Of a DNA stretch of 64,000 nt, positions 55,701 to 64,000 are shown piece after piece (positions within the stretch are counted from its first letter, which is position 1; every line of letters starts with the position of its first letter). Both the position numbers and the translations under genes were made by a program. The notes below the pieces were generated by a model. It was given only the letters and a program-made list of their open reading frames with translations, was not told the origin of the DNA and did not search any database. Origin of the DNA: Kalmusia sp. IMI 367209 (lineage: Eukaryota > Ascomycota > Dothideomycetes > Pleosporales > Didymosphaeriaceae); NCBI GenBank assembly GCA_027946365.1, contig JAPEUQ010000022.1, forward strand, positions 62,001 through 126,000, in the 5' to 3' direction.

Positions 55701-58446
55701 ATTAGAGCGACAGCCAACAGCATCCGTCAATGAGGCACAACCTGCTCAAGACGACATTGTTGCCGCACCTGTGTCCCGAGTCGTGGAACGACAGCCCACC
55801 TTGTCCGCTGAAGAGATTCCGGAGCAGGAGCCTGGTAGGCTTGATAGACCTCCTACTGCTAACCTATCTCGCGACCCAGAATCTCTTGCACCATCTGTAC
55901 AGTACCCAAACATTAGCAAGTTCCTGAATGAGCCTGAAAGGCGGCAAAGCACAATGCCTAGTGTGTTGACGGTGCCTGTGGAGGAGCAAAGGAAGCCGAG
56001 TTTGGCAGCTCTAGGTATCGTTACCCCTCCCGTCCAATACATACCAAAGCAGACGAAGCCTACTGTCCGTGTACGATAATCTTAAAAGTTTGCTAACGTC
56101 TGACCAGAGGAGCAACAACCTGAAGCATCCGGGTACCCAATTCGAAATACTCCGACGTGGGCCAAGCCACATACCTACGCACCTCCTCTCAAGCCTGACC
56201 AGGGACCACCTCCGAAAATCAAGCGAGGCTTTTTTGGATTCGGGAGCAAACCCAAGCCCCACGAGCCGTCGCCTGAGCCACAGAGGGACCGAGGTTCGAT
56301 CCGTCCCTTTCGATCCGCGGCACCAGGACCTCCTGGGGGAACGCTACAAAGGCCAACAGGTTTTCCAATTGCTAAAAGAGAGCCCATCTTCTTTGCCCGC
56401 AGAGTACCGCCTCCCGTCTCCGACTACGTCCCTCCTCCTCGAAGAGACGACCCTCCTTCCCGACCTGCGCCAGCCTTCGCTAGGAAGGACGACTACTACC
56501 CTAGGCTCCCGCCTCCACTTCCCGAGCGACGAGATTCATATCCTAGACCGAAAACAGCACCTGTTCGACGAGATATCTACCCACAGCCTCCGCCCGTTCC
56601 AATCAGAAGAGATAGCTATTCAAGACCTTCACCGGCCCCTGTACGAAGAGATGTCTATTCACAACCTCCCTCAGCACCCCTTAGACAAGACGTCTACTCG
56701 CGACCTCTTCCAGTTCGATACGATCCTCCACCGTCAGCTTACAGGCAACCCGCTCCCCGGCAGGAGTACTCCCCTCGCAACCAAGCTAATGCGAGACCCC
56801 TTCGTATCCAGGCGCCGAAACCCGCTCGCCCTCAATCTCAGGCGAAGCAAGACCTTGGTAACCAAAAGGCGGCCCCTTCTGGGCATGAAGCGCCTCCACC
56901 TCTTCGTCGGGCGCCGACTGACGAGGAACCCTCTCGCGCGGCGGCATTTCAAGAAGAGGCGTCTAAGCCAAAAGGTTTCCAGCGAGATGCTCAACGAAGC
57001 TCGCAAAAAGAGCTATCGCCGAACCAGGAAGCAGCCAGGCGAGGGTCAGAAGCGCAGTCTCAGGATGTTCCGTCAACGCAAAGCGGAAATATTCGAGACC
57101 AAGATCACCAAGAGTCGCAAGTTCCCATGGCTTCTACCCAAAGGCCGCAGGAAAAGGGCGCAGAGCAACAACGCAGAAGCTCAGCGCGAGATAGCCAGCA
57201 AAGGGACAAAGAACCGCAAACAGAAGGGAGCTCGCAAGCAGATTTCGGATCTGCCACCTCTGATGTCAGTCGTCAAGCCGGAGACGATAGTCCTGCCCGT
57301 GGCCAAAGCATGGACGGTACCAGCGGAGAGAGTAGCAGAGGATCACCCATCCACAAGACTGATACCGAACGAGGTCTCCGCGCCAGAGCTGGCCTTCCGC
57401 GCGCGAGCACCTTCTCAGCTATCGAGGCCGCAAGAAGGATATCTGCAGCGGGTCAGGTCTTCCGCCCGCCTGGAAACATCTCCCGGCCTAGTAGTCCACA
57501 ACACCCTCAAAAACCCTTCTCCGCCCATGAGGCAGCCAGGAAAATATCGGCTGCGGGACAGGTCCTCCACCGAAAACCGACTCCGAGCCCAGAGGGCTTT
57601 CGATCGAGGGAGACACCGTCGCGAGCGGGATCTTCAAGAGCAAGAGGTTCAGGAGCAGGAATTCCCAGTGCGCTCTCGAGGAGAGGGTCGGTCGCGCAAG
57701 CGGCGCATGGGATCTCGAGAGCGAGTGTTAGACGAGAGGCAGGAAGTAGGAGATCGTCAACTGCATTCGACACAAGATCACCAAATGGCATATCGAACAC
57801 AAGGGAGAGGACACCAAGAAGGCCGAGTATTCCTTCTGGACCAACGAGAGTCCTCACAGGAACGACGCTCGCTCCCACGGGACCCGGAACCCCTTCCAGC
57901 GAGGCCTCCTCGGCAACGATCACCTCAGAGTCGGGCGTACCAAGAAACCGAACAATACCAGAGGCAGCGCTCTCCCCACGAACGGGAAACGAGACAGAGG
58001 AGTCGCGAATCCCTCGATCGAGGCAGGGATCGGAGCAGACGCCAGCGGCAGCATCAGCGGCAGTACAGCACGGAGGAGCAGTCTCACGAAAAACGTCCAC
58101 GGCAGACGACCCGCGCCCTCGCCGTCGTTCCACGCGCCCTGTCTCCCCCGCAGCAGCACCAACTGCGTCGGGAACAGCGAAAATTACAAGACAACCCACA
58201 GCGCAACCGCAGCCTACTAGCGCCGAGCGAAGAGACTCCTTTTTCGCAGGAGCGTCACCAAATGGAACAGGAAGGGGTGCACACCGGGCAGGAGAAGATG
58301 GAGATGGACGGAAAAAGGACGGAACAACGGGAACAGCCCATCAACAGGGACAGAAGGGAATTGCTGGGAGGGTCGGAGCGAAGGTTGTTCCGGGACAGGG
58401 GCTAGGATTGGGATTGGGGTGGAGATTGTTTGGACGGAAGGGTTAG
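46785..58446 (+). CDS. Giant repeat-containing scaffold-like protein (about 3,823 residues)
   Basis: I do not recognise a named family. A phase-consistent model is 46785-46895, 46968-47632, 47706-56064 and 56110-58446. The first two donors are unusual (GTCAAG, GTCGAC), so the 5' structure is tentative; the 8.4-kb exon is certain. In order: a Pro-rich N-terminus (TPPPVPERKA, TPPPIPPRHPP, likely SH3 ligands); a conserved-looking block near residues 500-570 with WIKRACGHFSTIS and KKLCSQC, a possible zinc site; a His/Cys-rich stretch; helical, coiled-coil-like acidic regions, including a Glu/Asp run near 50100-50150; about 1,700 residues of degenerate Arg/Thr repeats; and a C-terminus with RRDxY-Pro repeats and a Gly-rich end (GLGLGLGWRLFGRKG). 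No signal peptide or membrane segment is visible. It resembles cytoskeletal, cortical or septal scaffolds only in style. Confidence 0.82.
50729..51450 (+). repeat. Tandem 50-65-residue protein repeats in the giant gene
   Basis: Five successive units start with PPIMRKATG-like sequence (MRKATGLES, ARKATELD, IRQATGSD, MRKATGFD, VRKATGFE). Each of the first four continues with SRVSTxKSTxIPSRxST-like sequence and an acidic tail. Units are degenerate at the DNA level, so the array is old. Confidence 0.85.
52010..52530 (+). repeat. Short Arg/Thr-Pro repeats in the giant gene
   Basis: At least six copies of a roughly 19-residue unit of the form RKATTRRPTERLPSPEP (for example REATARRPTERIPSPQ, VKATSWRPTERLPSPEP, RRVTARKPTERLPSPDA). 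Each carries basophilic (RRxT) and proline-directed (SP) kinase-type sites. Some copies are separated by an acidic insert. Confidence 0.85.
56490..56730 (+). repeat. RRDxY-Pro repeats near the C-terminus of the giant protein
   Basis: About five 15-16-residue units in the main frame: PERRDSYPRPKTA, PVRRDIYPQPPPV, PIRRDSYSRPSPA, PVRRDVYSQPPSA and PLRQDVYSRPLPV. Two copies of a separate motif, (A/S)A-x-EAAR(R/K)ISAAGQV, occur at about 57415-57560. Confidence 0.85.
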
Positions 58447-61347
58447 GTTGTCGGTGTGATGTGACGCTTCGTTGATGCGTTGTGTGTGGGAAGGGAAAAG
58501 GAAGGGATGCGTGATTCTTGTCCTATGGTTATGGGCATTGATAGGCGATTGATGCATGATATCCTACGTTCTAGCCATCTTGATGATGTGTTTTGCTAAG
58601 ATTGGTGATGAGGTGGCTGCTGTGAGCTTGAGGTGATTGTCAAGAAGAGGGTGCGTTTAGTCGATCACAATGAAGAGGGGAGATGGGTCGGAGCAGAGAC
58701 CAGGGCCTCGGCCGTGTAGGAGCACCGTTGTTTTAAAATTTCCCACGCCACTACTTGTCTGTACTACGTTGGCGTAAACCCTTCTCTTCAATCCGATGTG
58801 TTGAGGTATGGAAGAAGAAAGTCAAGGGCTGCTGGTAGATTAGAGTATGAACGGAGGGGTTGTTCCTGACTACTTGATGTGGAGAAGTTGAGTGTCTGAG
58901 ATCAGCTACGTGATGCTAGCATGACATCTTCATATATTCGAAAAGCGTGGACAAGTAGGCGACGCTGGGTGCGTATAGCTAGAGATACGGGTGGTGGCGC
59001 CTGGTGGCCCGATGGCACTCCGACTTGGGGCATGGGGAGGTACAAATGTGGTTTTGCATATATTCGGTGTTCCCATCAGTTATATTAAGATATCGGAGCA
59101 GGGTCATGTGTCTACTATGACATCGTATACGAAGAGAAGAAGTCAATTCTCACCCGTCTGACTGTCCGCACATGCAATTGGCCCCTTGAGATCGAACGGG
59201 TAACGATATCTTTGAAGCCAGGTCGGGCGACGCAAAAAAGCCTGCAACGCCAGGTGATGCAAAGACGGCTCTCGGAAGCCGCGTTTTGCACGCCTGCGAC
59301 TCGGCGGTCAGACGTACACTGACGTGAGGCTGTGGCATTGGGCGTTACACTTGCCGCCGATAGGCATGCGGCTCTACCGAAGCGACCTGTTCCGCCGACT
59401 TGGGGCCGAGGCAGCCGTGGCAGCCGTGTTCCCTTGAGGAAAAGCAAGTTTTCGGTATCGGAAGCGATCGTCGAATTGTAGGCTAGTGATGAAGGGGTTA
59501 TTGGCTGAAATATGTGATGTGCAGTATGAGCCAAGTGGGGCGTTTAGACGTACTATAGTACTTTATACGGAGGGTCGTTGGGCGTTGGAGATCGAGTGGG
59601 TCCTACGCCTGTGCAATGATGTCAGCATGGGAGATGTGTAGACGCGAGGGTGCCAACGCAGCGCGTCGCGGGGTCCTTGGCGTTGGGCGTTGGTGGATCG
59701 CGTCCAAGCGCTGGGTCAGTGCGGGTAGGCCCATTGCAGTAAAGTAACCGAGCGGAAAGTCTGGTGGGTTGATGGTGATGTGAGAAATGAGGCTGAAGCG
59801 TAGAAGATCGTAGGACAGAAGACGTTGGGGAAACATTCGGTGAGAGGAACAGCAGTTGAGCGGGGCGATGGATACAGGGATGACCATGAGTTTGCATGGG
59901 CAGTGACACCCAACGCTCCGAGGTTGATTCTTCGAGAGGGATTTGGTACTCGATGGTCCATGTCCCATTGTGTGAGAACTGAATACGTCGCCAAGAGTGA
60001 AGTTGAAGAGATTGACATAATACATGGACCTAGAATGTACTGATATGCAGATGCCTGCCAGTCATTATGTCTCCGGAGTCAGTTTGAGCATGGTTGGGAA
60101 GCAACCGAAGTCCGCTGCAGATGACATGGAACGACCGCACAGTCTCCCGTAGTCGGAGAAATATGAGCCGGCACCGGAGTGAAGTGATGGCGATGCAATC
60201 TGGTGTTGGAAGTAAGAGAATCGTGGTGGTGGTGATGAGATCGTATTCGGCTACCGACGCCACGACAGGGGATGATTTCCCTGAAGCAGGGATGTCGAAG
60301 TCCGTGCGTAGCTTGACCAGATGCTGCACGGTTGCAAAAAGCATCACGTACATGAGGGAACGGCGTCAAGACTGATCGAACCCCGCGGGGTGTTGCCTGC
60401 AAGCCGATTAAGCGGTGAGACGAGTCAAAGCCGAAGCACCCCACACTGGCAGGGCTGGAGGCTTCAGAGAGACTCCATCGTGAAGATTGCTGAGGGGCGG
60501 CCATGGACCGGCCGAGACCGTCCAGGAGGGAAAGGTGGCCACCTCCATCAAGACATTCAATAGAAACGTTGCAGCCAAAGCGGCGGTCATGAGAAAGCAG
60601 GCGCACGGGTTTGGGCAATCAAAAGGCTATGCATTGGAAAGTGGTCGAGATGCTGTACGGGGCGGGCGGTGATGCTGGGTCGTGGTGTTGAGGGGCAGTG
60701 CGGATTAAGTCGGCTGGTGGAGTTCGGCTAAGGGGTGCGGTAGCGCCTCCCTACTTTTTCCAAACAGGCAAGTGGGGTTACGATTTTTCACATGGGCGCA
60801 TATGGGCGGACGGTGGTTGTGATTGTGGTTGTGGTTTTTCGTTCCGCGTCGGTGCGGTTGCCACCAGAGACTGGCTCGTCCGACGTGTCCGCCCAAGGCC
60901 TTCCATCGTGTATCGCAGTCGATCAAACCTAATGTCAGAAAATGTCGATGTTGATGCCCGCGCAGGCCTGGCGAGCATGGGTGGGCGACTGGCGGCGAGC
61001 CGCGCGGTCGAATCGGGATGAATTGGACCCCTGCTGGAAGGAGCCAGAATCCGGTCCGTGCGAAGGATTCGAGGGTCCATGGCGAATGCTCGGTCGCGCG
61101 CTACAAGGACGCTACAAGAGGGCTTACCAGGAGCCCCGCGGTAGCCGCACGCCTTTTCTCTTGCATCTTTTCTTAGGCCAGTTCGGAGCTCGCTCTAATC
61201 TACAATTGAATGCGAGAGATCATCTGACAGCCTGGGGTGTTCTTGTACTGTATACGTTCGTCGATGCAGGGTCGGCGACGGCAAGCGCGGGCAGCGTCCC
61301 GTGAAGAGCGATGCGCAGGATGGGCGTGTAGCAGAGCGCATCCCCCC

Positions 61348-61374
61348 AGGCCACTCAGGCCACTCAGGCCACTT
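61348..61374 (+). repeat. 9-bp minisatellite
   Basis: Three head-to-tail copies of AGGCCACTC, the last ending in T. Confidence 0.8.
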
Positions 61375-61445
61375 GGGCACCAGGCTCGCTCTGCTCCCAG
61401 CTTCCTCTGCGCTGCGGGCCATGGCGTCACGGGCTGGTGCAGAAG

Positions 61446-61490
61446 CTGGCGGTCGCGCTGGCGGTCGCGCTGGCGGTCGCGCTGGCGGGA
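61446..61490 (+). repeat. 12-bp minisatellite
   Basis: Three full copies and most of a fourth copy of CTGGCGGTCGCG, without internal mismatches until the end, so it is probably recent or still mutable. Confidence 0.85.
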
Positions 61491-61910
61491 GGTCTGCTGT
61501 GGTCCTACATTGGCCCCGTGGAGATTGATAGTGGCTAGCGCCCATGCCAAGCCTTTGCGAGTGCTCGCCGTGCAGGGAAGCCGGCCCAAACGCGAGGCCT
61601 ATCGCAACCTCATGCGCTGCGCGACCCTCTCCGTGCCCATCTGCAAGCACCCTCTCGTCCACGCCGCGCCGGACTTGCTGTCTGTGCCCTACCCGGCGCA
61701 GGGCTTCTTCTTCTCTTGTTGTTGTTGTTGTTCTTTTCCTTCGTTCCATGTCTTTTCGGACCCATGAGCAAGCACACCATACGCAGCCCGCGCGCTTCTG
61801 TTGGGAGAGAAGTGATCGCAAGGACGAGACGGCCTCGCCCACGCCGAACCGAGCTCGCACAGAGGGCCTGTGGATGCTGGCGACACCACCGCACCGTGTA
61901 GTAGTAGATT

Positions 61911-61940
61911 TTCCTCGCGCGTCCTCGCGCGTCCTCGCGC
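61911..61940 (+). repeat. 10-bp minisatellite
   Basis: Three copies of a 10-bp unit (TTCCTCGCGC, then GTCCTCGCGC twice). Confidence 0.8.
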
Positions 61941-63017
61941 AGGCGTGAGATTATTAGTCTTGTGGCAGGGGGCGGTTGCGGCACTAATCCTGGCCTGGCG
62001 CCGCATACGGGCACCCGTCGCCTGTGGTTGGCCCCATGACTATAACCCATGGTGGGCTATCGTTCCTCACAGCGACGCCAGCCCGCCGATGAGGCTGCAA
62101 GCCTGCGTCTTGCACTCTTCCTGGCGCCCTTCCAAGCGGCTCCTCTGCTCTGCCGCTCTCCGCCAGTCTGCATTCACCGCAACAGGCTGTGTCGTCGACG
62201 CGCCTGTTCACTCTTCCCCCCCTACGCGAGTCCCCGCCGCACCGCCGTCTGAGCTTCGGCGGCCCGCAGCTTGCTCGGAAGAGGGCCCCCGTCTAATTTC
62301 TCAAGATACGACCCTCCCCGCCGGCCGACTGTTTTTCTGTTTTTGTTATTGTTCGACGCCCTGCACCGTCCCTCGTCCCCGCCTCCCTTCCTCTCGACCT
62401 GCAGCCATCGCTGTGTGCGGCGAGGCTTTTTGCCCGCCTGCATCCTCCCGGGGCTCGCTATCGCACACCACACCTGCATCTCTGACAGGCCGACGCTCAC
62501 AGCGCTTCGCTTGGCCTGCTCTATCCGCACGCCTGCTGCCCAGTGGGCTTCGATCCCTACGCCGCTGTTGCATATCATCTGCGCTGCCTGCTGTTTTTTT
62601 CTTTGGGCTCGTCACCTAGGTCCGTCACCCGGGCCCCCAGGAGGCTCCGAACGGTACGTCGTCCCACTGACTATGCTTTTCTCCCATCCTCCCATAACCC
62701 CCCCGCCAAGGTCTGCATACAGCACCACCAAACCTCGATTATGCCACACACAAACCTCCCTCCAGCCACACAACCGAACCATACTGACATTCTCAGTCCT
62801 GCAGGCGCTTGTCCATCTTGTCGTACGCCCTAATCGCCTGCGCCCCGAGGAAGACGAACGAAAAGAAAAGAAAAACAAACACGGCCTTGCACCTCCTACA
62901 CGCCCTCAAAAGCCTCTCCGGCAACGATAAATACCACCGGACGTGGTGCTGTCACGACCGCCGCTGTGCAAGTAGCCTTGGGCCCTACATGCAGTTGTTG
63001 TCTGCCTGCGACGAACC

Positions 63018-64000
63018 ATGGACACAGAAGATGGACAAGTTTTCATAAAGGTACGCGACTCTGGTTCCGCCGCGGGGTGCCGCAATACGGTGGATCGATG
63101 CACCGGGCAGGACATGCCCGTTGCGCATGCGCACATCAACGTTGGTCTGCGCAGGACTTGATGTCCGCGCTCACCCTACTTTGGTGCAACGACGCTGTAG
63201 AAAGGCGTCTCGCGTATCACTGTGACTGTACACGGTGCACGGCAACGTGGCTGCCCTGTTGAGTCTTTCGCTGACACGGCTCTAGAACCTAGCGTACTTT
63301 GTACGGACTCACGAGAAAGCACTCGCAAATGCTCTGCAGCTGCAACGGCAAGCACCCCGCAATGGCCAGAGTGCCACCCCCTCTTCGCCCACGGCCACCT
63401 CCAACTCTTCCTCCTCGACTTCCAGCGTCTGGGCCGCCGCCCTCTCGCTTCCCTCGCTAACGTTTACGTCGCCGACCATAAAACCAGCGAAGCTCACCCT
63501 CACCCCACATCACCTCTTCTACCTCCTCTCCCGCTTCGAAGATCTAGGCATATCTGTTGGTCCCATGAACGTGCGATTAGAGAACATACACACCGATGTG
63601 TCGCCGACCAACTATGTCTCGTTCCTTAGCACTGCCCAGCGGAACAAGGCACGGCCTTCGGACCGCGACTCGATCCACTCCGTTTCCAGCATTCGCAGCG
63701 TCATGTCTGGCATGTCTTCACTTTGGTCATCCCTTCGCCTTTCGTCCAATAGTGTAGCCAAGGCGGAAAAGCAGAAAGCGCAGCTCGAAGAGGATATGAA
63801 GTATCTCTACTCTGCCTTCACAAAGATCCCGTGCTTGCGATTGGCGCCTGACCACAAGGCTCGCCTCATTGCTGGCTACGAGGAGTTCCCCTTTGACAGC
63901 GCAGTGCCTCTTTATGCCTTCAAGAATGTCACAGCGCTTGAGATTTACGATGTCGACTTCCGCCAGTTTTACGGCTGGGACCGTCTGGCCGAGAATCTGC
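63018..64000 (+). CDS. LRR protein, LKB1-interacting-protein-like (5' part)
   Basis: Partial gene running off the window. Exon 1 (63018-63050) encodes MDTEDGQVFIK. A 235-nt intron (63051-63285; CTGAC branch, CTCTAG end) joins to NLAYFVRTHEKALANALQLQ. A Ser/Thr-rich linker follows (TPSSPTATSNSSSSTSSVW), then KLTLTPHHLFYLLSRFEDLG and GPMNVRLENIHTD, a Ser-rich stretch, and KYLYSAFTKIPCLRLAPDHK leading to FPFDSAVPLYAFKNVTALEI and YDVDFRQFYGWDRLAENL. This order (conserved helical N-terminus, then leucine-rich repeats starting with a phrase on the core and the main line) is that of fungal relatives of STK11-interacting protein. The repeats themselves lie beyond the end. Confidence 0.8.

Larger units (their letters stand above)
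58447..63017. other. 4.5-kb region without a recognisable gene
   Basis: The left part is the 3' flank of the giant gene. From about 59100 on, the GC content leaves chance frames on several strands (for example 61860-61195 minus, 221 codons), but these are Arg/Pro/Ala-rich composition artefacts without domains or splice sites. The right end (62200-63017) is CT-rich and is probably the promoter and leader of the LRR gene. Three minisatellites lie at 61.3-61.95 kb. Confidence 0.5.

Noticed and set aside
57507..58199. 230-codon minus-strand frame inside the giant gene
   Set aside because: It mirrors the Arg/Ser/Pro-rich C-terminus on the other strand. The plus frame shows internal protein repeats; the minus frame shows none of its own.
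46785..58446. Identity with leashin or with involucrin-repeat proteins
   Set aside because: Size and repeat style are similar, but I could not see any diagnostic motif, so no name is given.
61195..61860. 221-codon minus-strand frame and overlapping plus frames
   Set aside because: Arg/Pro-rich translation including the minisatellites in all frames; no start context, splice sites or homology recognised.
61870..62930. Long plus-strand frames in the CT-rich region
   Set aside because: A pyrimidine-rich leader has few stops, so long frames arise by chance; the translations are Pro/Ser/Leu noise.
1..64000. CRISPR arrays, bacterial insertion sequences, operons, riboswitches
   Set aside because: No regularly spaced repeats, transposase motifs or prokaryotic gene layout; the window is fungal nuclear DNA.

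Overview
The window is nuclear DNA of a filamentous ascomycete (Pezizomycotina). Genes are split by many short introns (about 45-90 nt) with GT...CTAAC/CTGAC...AG signals, leaders are pyrimidine-rich, and several families are fungal (DUF6536 and DUF1996 proteins, a fungal-specific transcription-factor domain, a stand-alone AA8 cytochrome, FAT1). Dothideomycetes is a plausible class, but I cannot prove it from sequence alone. Genes lie on both strands with no operon-like order.

Left third (1-20 kb): the last codons of an upstream gene; the nucleotide-excision-repair nuclease Rad2/XPG (621-4572, +); an intracellular FAD-linked oxidoreductase (4672-6603, -); a P-type Ca2+-ATPase-like protein whose catalytic motifs are all altered (7258-12118, -); an unrecognised small gene (12649-13219, -); an F-box-like protein (14136-15257, +); a seven-exon DUF6536 membrane protein (16018-18473, +); and a DJ-1/PfpI-like protein without the usual nucleophilic Cys (18992-20041, +).

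Middle (20-46 kb): two divergent gene relics (fungal transcription factor and zinc-binding dehydrogenase, 20.6-21.7 kb); an intact Na+/K+-ATPase-like (type IIC) pump (22869-26696, +); a secreted DUF1996 protein (28655-29938, +); a secreted AA8 cytochrome (30719-31502, -); the FAT1 fatty-acid transporter/acyl-CoA synthetase with a 7-nt coding first exon (33729-35840, +); an intron-containing tRNA-Val(UAC); a small hypothetical gene with frame breaks; a Cys-rich hypothetical protein; a MEMO1/MHO1-like gene with a frameshift in a GA run; a disordered charged protein; a GNAT acetyltransferase relic; and the mitochondrial ATP synthase delta subunit.

Right third (46-64 kb) is dominated by one giant gene (46785-58446, +). 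It can be modelled as four exons encoding about 3,823 residues with several families of degenerate Arg/Thr/Pro-rich tandem repeats. About 4.5 kb without a recognisable gene follows, with three GC-rich minisatellites. The window ends in the 5' part of a leucine-rich-repeat protein resembling LKB1-interacting protein.

The strongest leads are the complete but apparently catalytically dead P-type ATPase, the giant repeat protein, and the cluster of decayed genes near 21 kb. Several conserved genes carry one apparent frameshift each, so assembly error must be excluded before calling them broken.
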